From NCBI RefSeq assembly GCF_008831285.2, contig NC_045144.1:18241716-18305715 (forward strand): 64,000 nucleotides of DNA, given 5' to 3'. The position numbers and the translations under genes are program-made. Position 1 is the stretch's first letter. Each line of letters opens with the position of its first letter. Below, in pieces: positions 11,746-23,600 of this stretch. The DNA comes from Nymphaea colorata. Taxonomy: Eukaryota > Streptophyta > Magnoliopsida > Nymphaeales > Nymphaeaceae. The notes below the pieces were generated by a model that made no database searches, had not been told where the DNA came from, and saw only the letters and a program-made list of their open reading frames with translations.

Positions 11746-12480
11746 AAGGGGAAGGAAATAACAACCCGGTCAACAGCTAAGTAACCTGTAGATAAGGCTA
11801 GAGAGAGACCTTAAGATCCCCAGTAGAGGCTTCAGGTCTACAGTAGTAACATCATCACAACAAGCTCAAAAAAGAAAAAAGTCTCTTTATTAGATTGGCT
11901 CTTGGAAAGGAACAAGTGAGAAAGAAGAATTTTAATGAGTGTGAAACACTTGTAAATCTCTATGCATGTCACCCTAATTAAAAACCTCCGAACATCAATT
12001 TATAGCTGTGATAACTAGGTCCCCAATGTCATTCGGAGTAAAAGGTAAAATTCCATTAAGAAACAATTTCAGGCAACACCATTTCAGCATCTCTATTAGA
12101 TGCTATCTGTTCACAGAATGTAAAATGCGTAATAACAACTCATGCATGTACAAAAGAATCTTCAAAAAGGAGGCAATACAAATTAAACAGTATAACTTCA
12201 TGTTCATGGATCTACTCTTACCCTATATATAAACTGAATGCTTGTAGATTCAAAAACATCTATCAAATTAGCAAGATATTTTTTTGACACCTCTCTTTAC
12301 TAGAATACGAAATATCTCTTTTAAAATTATATAAGAAGATAGTACTACCATCATGAAATGACTATTTCTCCACTACCAAATTTTCCATTAAATGAGATTG
12401 AAGGTTAGAAGTTAGAACTCAAAATTTAGGCATCCATTTCTAAACGAACCTGCAACCATCCCACCAAATAATATCTTCTT

Positions 12481-12870
12481 TAAAGAAAGAAACTATATAC
12501 AATCCTTTTTTTTTACAAAACATGAAACAAATAAATTTCCAAATTTTGATTGCATAGCCACACTTGCTAAATAGGAGAGCATGGTCTTCATTCTCCCTCT
12601 CACAAACAAGACATTTGGAAACCAGACTCGATCATAAACCGTCCGACATTCTAGAATCTGTGATAACACAGCCATGACAAGCAAGCTAAGAATGTCATGG
12701 ATGTCCTCTCCAGGTTTAATCTTTGCAATGTGCGTATTTTCTGGGTAAACCAACCCCAAAGAAACATTCGGGCAGTAAAAGATGCCCCAAACAGAGGAAC
12801 ATTATGGTGAAAAACATTATGCTCAACCTGATTTTTGTTATGTATCATATATAAAATGGACATAGATATT
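12481..12870 (-). pseudogene. Reverse-transcriptase-associated zinc-binding (zf-RVT-like) remnant
   Basis: On the minus strand one frame reads ARMFLWGWFTQKIRTLQRL (from about 12770). After a frame change another reads CLVCERENEDHALLFSKC (12613-12560) followed by GYAIKIWKFICF. The spacing Cys-x2-Cys ... His-x4-Cys and the preceding Phe-Leu-Trp region fit the zf-RVT domain at the C-terminus of plant non-LTR retrotransposon ORF2. Frameshifts and stops make it non-functional. The two plus-strand arms have the same region with the second Cys lost. Confidence 0.6.
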
Positions 12871-13132
12871 TCTAATCAAAGACACCAAATTCTTTCATAC
12901 CATTGCTTTACCTTGCTATCAGCAAGCTCCATTGCTTCATTCAGACGCAACTCACCACGGAGGCTGACTGACATGAAAGTTCCTAACCAGCCCGTTCCAA
13001 CAACTCCCTACTACTTTTGGTTGTAGACGAAGGAGGCATTTTTAGTAACTACCCACCTTTCAAATTCGATCGACTTTTTCATTTCGGGTTTTCTCAATTT
13101 CATAAATCATCTTTTTGAGTTGATGGGTATGC

Positions 13133-13146
13133 GATATATATATTCA
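13133..13146 (+). promoter_or_regulatory. TATA box of the intact DUF761 gene
   Basis: GCGATATATATATTC lies about 80 bases before the ATG at 13221, a normal distance allowing a short leader. The element lies inside the end of the inverted repeat arm, so the core promoter was apparently provided by repeat sequence; the matching place in the opposite arm reads AATAAATATG. Confidence 0.5.
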
Positions 13147-13220
13147 GGAAGTGGAGAACTCCCCTTCTCAGAGCGCACACCTCGCAGGGGGAGACTCTAC
13201 CAGAGAATAAGGAGGAGGAG

Positions 13221-13775
13221 ATGAAAATGGAGATCAACTCTGATACTAGAGCCAAGCGTCTGCAGAACGTCCTCCGCGTAGCCATTTCGATGGTGAAGAA
13301 AGGCTTCACGCCCAAGCGCAAGCTCGCCATGGTGATGCAGAAAGGCAAGAAGCTTGGCAGATCCTTCCGGCGCATTTTCTTCCCCCACCGCTTCCAAGGC
13401 TTCCGACCGCAGGCCTACGAGTTTTCCTGCAGCAACAGCTCCGGCTCCCCCTTATTCCACGCCGGCACCATCTCGGGCGCCAAGATGAAGCTCCCTTACT
13501 GCTTCCCTTCCCTCGCATACGGCAACCCTCCTCACGCGGACGACTCCGACGACCATGTCATCATCAACGATCCCCAATTGGAGCTGTCCGCCTCCGATCT
13601 CTCCAATATCGACCTTGCCGACGGTGACAAAATCAGCCCCTCCATCTCGCTGCTTCCATCAGAGGACGACGAGGAGGAGCATGATGCCACGGTGGACGAG
13701 AAAGTCGAGGAATTTATAGCTCGATTCTTCGAGCAGCTGAGGTCGCAGGAGCGCCGGCAGAACATGCAGGGTTAG
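13221..13775 (+). CDS. DUF761 domain protein, intact copy
   Basis: Single-exon gene for 184 aa. The N-terminus (residues 10-55) is strongly basic with the segment MVKKGFTPKRKLAMVMQKGK. The middle is Ser/Pro/Asp-rich. An acidic run (EDDEEEH, 148-154) precedes VDEKVEEFIARFFEQLRSQ at 158-176, the C-terminal motif of DUF761 plant proteins (also called cotton-fibre-expressed-like). Family members are small, plant-specific and of unknown biochemical function; some respond to stress or hormones. No signal peptide or membrane helix is seen. The start is the first ATG after a purine-rich leader (AAGGAGGAGGAG) and is followed four bases later by another ATG in a different frame. The gene is GC-rich compared with its AT-rich surroundings. 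It lies between inverted retroelement arms, and its near-perfect duplicate at 36-590 carries a nonsense codon. Confidence 0.85.
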   Translation: MKMEINSDTRAKRLQNVLRVAISMVKKGFTPKRKLAMVMQKGKKLGRSFRRIFFPHRFQGFRPQAYEFSCSNSSGSPLFHAGTISGAKMKLPYCFPSLAYGNPPHADDSDDHVIINDPQLELSASDLSNIDLADGDKISPSISLLPSEDDEEEHDATVDEKVEEFIARFFEQLRSQERRQNMQG

Positions 13776-14424
13776 TGGAGCATGTCAAAAATGCGGGCGT
13801 CAATTCCATGTTTATGAACAATGGGTGTTAACGTGGGAATGAAAAGGGTGGCCGTTACGGGCGTCCGGAGTGTCTAATGGTTTCTGCTATGTGATATAAT
13901 AACACGAGAGTGTCTCATGGTTTCCCTATCAGTGGTGATATGATAGCATAATTGAGTCATGGTTTTAGGAGCAGAGGTGACAATCAAACAATGGGTCATT
14001 TTTTTCTTAGCAGCGGTGATATAATAATCGAATGATGAGCTTGTTTCTAGTGATGTCTTCATTTTCATCATCTTCTCTTATTTTCCTTCACTCATCTTCT
14101 CCTCTTATTTCTGGTAAACCAAAAATCCACCGCCCAACAAAGTGCAACAGCATGGTACATGGTTTGCTTTCAAATCTTTGGAATGCTGCCATCTTCTCCT
14201 CTTATTTCTTATTTCTTGTAAAAGAGAAAACTGATCGCTCAAATCTTTGGAATGCTGCCATCTTCTCTTATTTCTTGTAAAAGAGAAAACCCATCCCCCA
14301 GCATAAGTAGCACTTCACTCAACCCATTGCTTGTTATGATACATGGCTTACATTCGGATCATTGGGATGTCGCCTTCGTACTTCAACTTCTTTTTAGAGT
14401 ACAGAAGGATGATGGTATACTCCT

Positions 14425-16255
14425 CTCCTAGGAGGTGCACAGCTTTGAGAAGGAGAATTCTCTCACTTCCTAAATAAATATGTTTTCCGATAGGAAGAAT
14501 TTGCATACCCATCAACTCAAAAAGATGATTTACTAAACTAAGAAAACCCGAAATGAAAAAATCCATGGAATTTGAAAGATGACTATGTGGGCAATTGCTA
14601 AAGATATCTCCTTTCGTCTAGAACCACAAGTAGTGGAGTGTTGTTGGAACAGGCTTGTGAAGAACTTGCATGTCAGGCTCCATGGTGAGTTGCGTGTGAG
14701 TGAAGCAATGGAGGTTGCCTGTAGCAAGGTAAAACAATGATATGAAAGAGTTTGGGGTGCTTGAATAGAAATACCTATGTCAATTTTATATACAATACAT
14801 AATGAAAATCCAGTTGAGCGTAATGTTTCTCACCATAATGTTCCTCGTTTTAGGGCATCTCTGATTGCCTGGATCTTTCTTCCTAGTTTGTTTACCTAGA
14901 AAATATGTTCATTGCAAAAATTAAACCTAGAGAGATGATCCATGACATTCTTAACTAGCTTGTCAAGGATGCGTTATCGCAGATTCTAGACTGTTGCATG
15001 GTTTATGATCGAGTCTTGCTTCCAAATGTCTTGTTTATAAGAGGGAGAATGCAGACCAAGCATGCTCTCTCTTATTCAGCATGTGTGACTATGCAATTAA
15101 ACATTGGAAATTTATTTGTTTCAAGTTTGGTAAGAAAATGAAGATACATGTAATTTCTTTCCCCAAAGAAGATACTATTTGGTGGCATGGTTGCAGGTTC
15201 ATTTAGAAATGGCATACTATTTCAGTTTCATTCGATGAAAAATTTGGTAGTGGAGAAATAAGGCATTTCATGATGGTGGTACTATCTTCTTATATAATTT
15301 TAAAAGAAATATTTGGTATTTTGATAAAGAGAGATGTCAAAAACTATCGTGCTAATTTTATAGATATTTTTGAATCAACATGCATTTGATTTAGGTATGG
15401 GATAATAGTAGGTCCATGAACATAAGATTATACTGTTTTAGCTTAAATTCATATTGCCTCCATTTTGAAGAGTCCATTGAACATGCATGAGTTGTTATTA
15501 CGCATTTTAGATTCGAGGAATAGACTTTATCTAATAGAGAAATGGTGTTGTGAGAAATTGTTTTTCTTGATGAAATTTTAGCTTTAATTGAGAATGGCAT
15601 GGGATACCTAGTTATCATTGCTAAAAATTGATGTTGGAAGGTCTTTAATTAGGGTGACATGCACAGCTGACAATTGTTCCAAACTCATTAGAATTCTTCT
15701 TTCTCACTTGTTCCTTTCCAAGAGCCATTCTACAAGAGATATTTTCTTTTTTGTGCTTGTTGTAATGATGTCACGAATGAAGACCTCTAGCCTCTACAAA
15801 AAGATCTTAGCTCTTGTTTGGGAAATATAATTGTTTGAAATTATTTTTAAGGTATTTTATGAATCAGCCTCAATCTCTGGGTCATATTCATGAAACAGTT
15901 ACATACTGTGTCATTTGCGAGCAGACCCTTAAGGCCACTATGTAGCCTTATCTATAGGTTCCTTAGTTGTTGTATCCTTTTCGTTCGTAATTTCTATTAT
16001 AAAAATAAGTGGGGGGCTCTTGCCCTCACAACTTTTCATTTAAAAAAAAAAACTTCTAGCAAATTTCTCATGCATCCTTCAAGGATGGTCCGACCAACAT
16101 AGACTGAATTTGGTAGGAGTGATAGACCCAAACAAGAGAAGGGGTAATATGTTTGACTTGCAAAACTTGTGTTTCACTAGGATCATAGCCAAATTTGCTT
16201 TTAGGATGTGAAAATTCATGGCCACTAATTTGGACTTGTTGGTCATTGTAAGCTA
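14425..16255 (+). mobile_element. Retroelement-derived repeat arm downstream of the intact DUF761 gene
   Basis: Direct copy of 1200-2935 and inverted relative to 11465-13185. It includes decayed zf-RVT-like and LINE tail sequence and an A-tract near 16042-16052. It ends where similarity to the left arm fades, near 16255. No intact frame is present. Confidence 0.7.
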
Positions 16256-17402
16256 AAATTTATTTTTATGTTTTCAACAATATGTGAGGAGTTGAGAATA
16301 GTTCTACATTGAAGATAATAAAAATTAAACTTACTGTTCTAAATAACCATTTGCTATACTACATGTATTCTTGGTACATAACTGCCTTGTTCCTTTATTC
16401 ACACAAGTGAGGACGAAGCAGCCGCAAAAACCTGCAAAAGTAATGTGACACTTTCCTCTAATTCCAACACCTCAAAGGATGTTTATGTTATGCAAAACAG
16501 CTTCACACCTATCATGACATCAAGTAAGCCACATTAAAGATGAACATTTAAAAAAAAGCATTCCATAAGAATCCTAATCTTTTTACCTACAATATCACAT
16601 TCATATGACCATCAGTTGCATGCATGAGGCATTCAATGTACAATAAGAACTATATGCAATAAACAACATGCAGGTTTCCATTAAAATTTGTTAAAAGATA
16701 AAAATTGTATATCACTCAATGTTTTAACATATATAAAATAAACTAATTTTGTCTGTGCCACTTGTTCCTTCACAACTTACTTATTGGTAATATGATAGAA
16801 ACTATAAAAACTCTTGTTTCCTTGCCATTGCACTTTAATTGGCAGCTCATGCTGTTGTGTAATGAACTTTAACATGGTTTTTCACCAGGGAAGGCTGCTA
16901 TCTGCCTTAGGTATCGATAGTGTGAGGTTTGATATTTATACTCTTTCTTTACAATAATCTTCATAAATTTCTTCTTTTTTTTTTTGCAACTCGAGGGCGA
17001 CGTTATTATTATTCTTGTTGGCGTCTTTACCTTCATAGATACCATTTCCATATAGGTCATAATATTATCTTTAATAATAATAACCTTCTTTTTGTTGGGA
17101 AGATCCTATTTAATAATATTAGATAGAATGCACGACGCTTTCCATTTTCATCTTCCTCAAATCTTTTTGTATTTGAAAACTCCAAGAGATATTTCAAATG
17201 ATTTTTTCTTTTGCAACATCAGGTTGATGACCCTATTTGTTGATAAAAATATAATTATTATTTTTTTAATTACCTGCATAGATATCATTCCCTTATAGGT
17301 CACAACACTGTTTTTACAGATAATGTTTTTTGTTATGAATATTATGTTTAATAATGTTAAATGCTTTGCATAATGCCTTTTATTTTTACACACACTCTCT
17401 CT

Positions 17403-17405
<3 letters not shown>

Positions 17406-17449
<44 letters not shown>
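17406..17449. repeat. (AT)n microsatellite
   Basis: About 22 AT units; counterpart of the tract at 4065-4109 in duplication copy 1. Confidence 0.95.
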
Positions 17450-17451
<2 letters not shown>

Positions 17452-20312
17452 AGAGACCATTTAAATAAGAGACAAAACCGAAGCTATTAAAAATAAATTA
17501 TTTATGTTTTTTTAATGCGATCTTACCTTTTTGAACCTAAGAATGATTTGACGAGGAACATGTATTAAGTTTGTCATTTTTTTTTTACATTAATAATGTT
17601 TTTTTAATAATAAGAAACGAACAACTCTTACAACATCAAAATTTGATAGTCAAAAAAATCAATTTTTCACAACAATAACTTGAATTAAAACATGATTTAC
17701 TGTTTATGAATATGTTAGGATATTCACATTTTGTTTATAATAAATTTCAACATAAAATTAAGAATCCTGGTTTTTGTCGCTTACCTTAGTGGTCTGATAT
17801 ATATTCATATATATTCACGAGTCTGAGCTCGACCGAAAATTCTACGCACCTATATGTGAAGCGTTGGCTTCAGGATTTAGATATACATCCAGCTTTTATA
17901 TCAATAAAAAAATTCTTTCACTAAGAACCAAGATAAACCCAAACTGTATACCTCAAGTATTTCTTATTTATCTCTTGGTTCAGTATTAATAACCATAACT
18001 CCAGCACAACTTCTATACTGCAGAAGACCAACCAAAGAGAGGGAGGGAAAGATTCATCTGGTTGAGGAGCTCCTTCATGGTGAATTGTAGCAGCTTGGAG
18101 ACCTGAGGGAAGATGTTGGAGCAAATTCAATTACACTTGATTTTCAGTCTCGAGTACGAGTGGCTTCTCCTAACCATACCAAAAAGGTCGGGACTGTTTC
18201 GAAAGGTGACATTTGTTTGTACATTAAGTACTAATGATAATTTTTTGTAAAGTGAGTACTAATGACATACAATTGCAATGAGTCCTGACCTTTCGGTCCA
18301 TTAGATTTCTAGAGTAAAATATGATACAAGTATTTTTCTCTAAAAAATTTTGACAAATTGTTAAATAATTCAAGAACATACTTTCAAATAAAATGCAAAA
18401 GATGTGAAAATAAAAAAATCTGGTAACTAAAAACCATAAAAAAATCCCCCCCCCCCCAAATGAAGAAAATATAAAAAAACACGTTTCTTAGGTTTGACAT
18501 TTAAAAAAGGAACATGGTTTTTCCTATTTTCTTTGGGCTGGGCGTCAGGGGCTCCTCAGATTTTAAAAACTTTAAAAATTATTTTATATGTAAATTTAAA
18601 AAATTTTAGTTTAATGTATATAAAAAGTTTGAAAATTTCTATTCCAGCTCCTGTTAAAATTTTGAAACTATAGGTTGGCTCGTACGACAAAAAAATTTCT
18701 GGCTCCCCTATGCATATACCAACATTTTGTTTTGGTTTAAGCTTGCCTGGACTTTATTTATTCTTCCTTAATTTCTTTCCTACTTTGATTCACATGACCT
18801 AAGAAATGAAGCCTTTGCTTGCCCACCTCAGGTCTACGAGATTTGGGTCAGGTACCTGACCTAGAAGGTCGTTTCCATATGAAAATGGTCAATGGGTTCG
18901 ATCGGTTTTGTTGTTAATGTTGACATTGGTGGCAGGGATGTCGATGAACTATATTCAAATCGGATGTACTCTTAATTATATCTACTTTTCAGATGTTCAC
19001 ATATTTGGATTTGAATGCAAATGAAGAAAACTCATACCCGAACCTACAAACCAATATCACAATTTGACTCTCACCTAGTCAATCCAATATTTGAATTCAC
19101 ATCTGAATCCAAATCCAAATTTTAAAGCAAATGTAACTGACTTGGCATTAGACATATGATATTTATTTGTAGCTAAATTAGATCAAATATGTATATATGT
19201 AGAATTCGATCAGATGTTTGTTTCTTAAATCTAAATTGGATTTGATTTCTTAATCTGATATCAAAACTTTTTTTATATCTGCTTTCTTTGAAGCAGTTTG
19301 GTAGGATATCTTATCCAAATTGGATATATCGACATCCCTAAATTCGTAGATGTACTTTGAAAATAAAAAAGAAAAAGAAAAAGTTTGGATCCATATCATA
19401 TCAAATTCAGATAACGGGTATCTGGCGTACTTGAATCCATACAGCATCTAACCCCCTTGCAACCGTAAATGTATTTACACATTTCAGTAAGTATAATATA
19501 CCAGATGCGCATCAGGATTATTAATTTTATATAATTATATTAATTAAAAATCATAAAAATAACACAAACGTTGTTTTCTGCATGAAATAAAACTCCATAA
19601 ACAATAACCCGCTCCCCAGGCTAAGTCGGATTTTGGATCTTGGATCCAGCCCGAACTCGTGTAGATTTTTCTTAGGAAAATTTCTTGTCTGGGACCTCTC
19701 TCTGCTACAATTTCATGAAAACAAAATTAAATTTCACGAATATAAAATATGTCGGCTGCAATTCTTTTATCAATACTAATCTCTAGTATATTATATTTTA
19801 CCATTTTCACTTTTATTGAGATATATTATGTCTCATTAAAAGGTAATAATGTAAGTTAATGAAAAAGGTAAGAAATATTATAAATAACGTTTTCTTTTTT
19901 CAAATTACAGAAACCTTACTTGAGACATTTATTTGATAGTTTTCATGAAAAGTATAGCTCATATTAAGAAAAATACATTTTTTTTTTTTTATAGAAAGTA
20001 TAACTACAGGGGATTGATCATAGCTGTAGATGTTGTGATGAGAATAACAAAGCCTTCAATACATTGAATTATAAAAAAATTCGAAAACCCCTTCATACTT
20101 TTAAAAATTAATCATGACATTAATAATGCAACTTATAAAAAAATACGAACCAAAAAATTTTATAAGGTGGAAAACTTTCTACCTCAACTCGCGTAAGTGA
20201 AATTTCTTAAAATTGAAATGGCAACCATTTTAGAAAATTTTATGCCATTTAAGAGGAAATTTGGAAAAGATTTCCGGCGGTTTTCTGGAAAATCATCCAT
20301 CATTAGGTCCAA
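17450..20312. other. AT-rich intergenic DNA before VHA-C, no gene seen
   Basis: It contains the second copy of the SINE-like fragment (about 17763-17840), a dispersed inverted-terminus element (18536-18711), a C-run at 18447-18457 and many ATCTGAATCC-like words. Short ORFs have no support. Confidence 0.6.
18536..18711 (+). mobile_element. Dispersed element with GGGGC(G)TCC/GGCTCCCC-type ends
   Basis: It starts near GGCGTCAGGGGCTCCTCAG and ends near AAATTTCTGGCTCCCCTA. The AT-rich core with a 'gttaaaattttgaaactata' stretch is shared with 62940-63095 and, less closely, with 62167-62352 and 31495-31672 (opposite orientation). This looks like a non-autonomous family of about 170-190 bp. Confidence 0.5.
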
Positions 20313-20318
20313 TTGGGA

Positions 20319-20326
20319 TCACGTGA
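20319..20326. promoter_or_regulatory. Palindromic G-box upstream of VHA-C
   Basis: TCACGTGA, a perfect palindrome with the CACGTG core bound by bHLH and bZIP factors, lies 282 bases before the VHA-C ATG. A TATA-like CTATAAGAGA follows at 20351, consistent with transcription starting near 20385. Confidence 0.5.
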
Positions 20327-20516
20327 CTCGAAACTGATTCCAGACCCGATCTATAAGAGATCCACTTCCAGAAGATCTGACGAGGAGACCCGAACCGTTA
20401 AAAAACCAAAGATCACCGCCCAACGTCAAACGCAGGGAGGCGCAAACCCAGGGGCTCCTCCTCCTCCTCCTCCCCCACCTCTAGTCGTCTTCGTCTTCTT
20501 CTTCTGTAATCATCAG

Positions 20517-20577
<61 letters not shown>
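20517..20577 (+). repeat. (CT)n tract in the VHA-C leader
   Basis: About 30 CT units end 30 bases before the ATG, probably in the 5' UTR. CT-rich leaders are common in plant housekeeping genes. No ATG occurs between 20340 and the start codon. Confidence 0.9.
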
Positions 20578-20580
<3 letters not shown>

Positions 20581-20607
20581 GTTCAGTTCAGGGAGTAAGG
20601 AGGAGCA

Positions 20608-23600
20608 ATGGCGGCTATCTCGAGGTATTGGGTGGTCTCTCTCCCTGTCCAGGACTCCGCCTCCATCCTATGGAGCCGACTACAGGATTCCATTTCCCGC
20701 AACGCCTTCGACACCCTTCTTTACAGGGTAAGCCTCCATTACCTTCTAAACCCTAGTCTCGATCCTAATTTTGTTAGGATTTATCTTCCTCGATCCTTTT
20801 CTCCTGTCGTGGATTTTAATTCGATCTTAGGGTTTTCTTTCTTTTTAATTCGTAGGCGGAACTGAGAATGGATGGTTTATGCAGTTTAATGTTCCGGAAC
20901 TCAGGGTTGGCACTTTGGATTCCCTCCTTGCTCTAAGCGATGATCTGTTGAAGGTATCCCTTTAGATCGGCAGGTTGCTGTTTCATTTTTTCTGTTTTGT
21001 GAATTGCATGTTTTTTTTTTTTTGTTCTTTTCTTCATTTTGTTGTGTTTTTTCTGACCTGGAATCCTTTTGATCTGTGGATTATTTTCTTGGCTGATTCG
21101 AGCAGTCGAACAACTTCGTCGAAGGCGTCTCGCACAAAATACGACGGCAGATCGAGGATTTGGAGAAGGCCGGCGGGGTTGAAAGCGGGACGCTTACCGT
21201 GGATGGAGTTCCCGTTGATTCGTACATCACGAGGTAGAGATCGTATATAGGAGTTGGATTAGATTTGGTGTTGATGGACGGATATAGTGATCATGATGGT
21301 TGTTTCGTGTTTGCTAAATGCAGGTTTACTTGGGACGAGGCGAAGTATCCAACCATGTCGCCATTGAGGGAGATTGTTGATGGCATTCATGCTCAGATTG
21401 CAAGGATAGAAGATGATCTGAAGGTGAACTTCCATACTTAGCTTTGCATTGTTGAAATGACAGTAGTTTGGGCACTTTGTATTGTTTGGCTCATGTTTCT
21501 TGTAGTTATAACTGTCAGTTGTTTATGGTAACGGCAATACTGAATGTTGTCTTGTATCCCAATCAATCTGCGTTCCTTTTGTTATAACTACGACTTGTCT
21601 ATAGTTTGTAATGTCGGGTTTGTTTTACTCTAGTTTAATTGGTGGGTTTAGGTCCGTGTGGCAGAGTACAACAATGTCAGGGGTCAGCTTAATGCAATAA
21701 ACAGAAAGCAGAGTGGCAGGTAATATGGAATGTCTCTGAAACAAATGATATAATGGGCATCTTTATCAATTTTTATGATCTTTGATTGTGTATTTGATGG
21801 TTTCTTACAGCTGCTTATTTGGATGTTATATAATGTGTTCAGTTTGGCAGTGCGGGATCTCTCAGATTTAGTTAAGCCAGACGACATTATTGCATCTGAG
21901 AATTTGGTGACACTTATTGCTGTTATTCCTAAGTACTCACAGAAAGACTGGTTATCTAGCTATGAGACATTGACTAATTTTGTGGTAAGATCTTTGCTCA
22001 TGTTTCATATAATGATAAATGCCATATCTGTGACCCGTACTTGTTGCTTAACAAAAATATGGAGAATTCCTGCTGTGCAGAAATTTAGCAGTTCGGAGTT
22101 CGTTATGTTTCGGTTACTAAAGAAACACTATAAACATGAACATAAGAAGAATCCCCTAGAATCATCATATATCCTAATTTTAGCATCTGTTTGTAGGTTT
22201 TCCAAGCTTTTGATTGACATTTTAAAAATAGAAACAAATCTTACATGCATAGGAACAGTGTATTCAAGTGTTATTGTCATCTTTACTCACCTTGGCTATT
22301 TTCGATATATCTGAGAACACTTTGATTAGCCTCTGTTGCAAGTTTGGTTTGCCTTTTGTCTTTTGACCTCATGCCTTTTAATCTACAATTCTACATTGTG
22401 CAAACAATGTCAAGGGATGAGAATATCATGCAATAGTTACTCATTTAAATGTTTATTTGGCAATCATATGATCCTTAACAATCAAAAACCTAGTTGATAG
22501 GCCCTTTGTTTTATGTCTCAAAATTCTTGGTCAAGCAACCTCAAGTATACCATGTGCATATGGATATTCACAAGGTGCAAGTTTGTCTAAGTGCAGTTGC
22601 CAACAACACTTGTAGGTCTTCAAATGCATGGTTGAAAAAGCTTTGGTTCAGATTGAGGTGTTGGGACAGAAAATGCTGAGATCTAGTGGAAAAGTCCATG
22701 AGAAGCACAATAAAATCTTAAATCAAGCTGGTTGGAATTACACAAAGAAGATTGGTAAATTTAGTATGCAGTAGGTTGCAAGAAAATAGCAGCTGACATT
22801 CTTGTAGAGTGGAAGCAAGTTCACACTAATCTGAACTTGGATTGAACTGCGTAGGAAGAGGTTAATTTTATGTAGAAGGGGAATGCGTAATGTGCCAGAC
22901 TAAGATCAACTGGTCTAGTAATGAATGAAACAGGAGACATAGGATGCTAATGCAATACATTTAAGATCTAGCTCATCTTGTTAAGATTCTCTCCACAAGC
23001 AAAGCTACATTTCTTGATTTGGGCCAGATTGGATCGGCGCATGATAATTTGTTTGTGGAAGATAAGACTAGGATCTGGAGGATCTACCCGTTCATAGATT
23101 AGGCATAGGAAAGGATCAAAGGAAGAAACAGCTGACCAGAAAAATTAGGTAGGTTGCAGTCAGGTTCTGAACTTTGCAGAATGAATATCTTCAACTTAAA
23201 TCTCTCTTAGCTGAGGGATCAGATCTTTGCACTGGGTGTGATTGTTGAAAAGTTTATGTGCTAGACTTTCTAATGTTGGTCTTATGTTGCCAAAATTTTC
23301 TATGCTGAGCAGTGATTCACCATAGTTATGCAAATTCTGGAAAATCTTAATTGCCTGAAAGTTGGCCATAAATGAAGCATAGAAGCACATAACCTGAAAC
23401 AACACCTATATCATGAGTTTAGAAAAAGTGTGTTCTTTTAGACAAAAGATATTCTGTTGTCATTTGTTCTCGTTTCCTTTTTCTTTAATATAAAATTCTG
23501 GAAAATCTTAATTGGTTAAAAGTATGCCATAAATGAAGCATAGAAGCACATCACCTGAAGGAACACTTACATCATGAGTTTAGCAAATTCGTGTTCTAGT

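Larger units (their letters stand above)
11465..13185 (-). mobile_element. Inverted retroelement-derived arm upstream of the DUF761 gene
   Basis: Read on the minus strand this matches 14425-16255 and 1200-2935. From right to left it contains a non-coding part adjoining the gene, a zf-RVT-like region (12481-12870), a LINE-like C-terminal segment with an A-tract at about 11672-11686, and a tail around 11465-11660 matching the text near 16080-16250. It keeps about 120 bases near 12080-12230 that also exist in the copy 2 right arm but are lost in copy 1. It is the least decayed arm for the zinc motif. No target-site duplication was seen at the outer ends of the two arms. Confidence 0.75.
13186..20075 (+). 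repeat. Segmental tandem duplication, copy 2
   Basis: Direct repeat of 1-6645. It contains the intact DUF761 gene, the plus-oriented retroelement arm, a TA microsatellite and AT-rich intergenic DNA. Relative to copy 1 it has extra bases at about 15400-15520 and 19464-19570 and lacks the 5155-6045 segment. It ends about 240 bases before the G-box upstream of VHA-C. Confidence 0.9.

Noticed and set aside
20313-20756. Long open frame overlapping the VHA-C leader
   Set aside because: It begins at a non-ATG codon, runs through the CT microsatellite and overlaps the VHA-C exon in another frame.
21775-22314. 179-codon plus-strand frame
   Set aside because: It contains VHA-C exon 6 in frame and continues into intron 6; splicing explains it.
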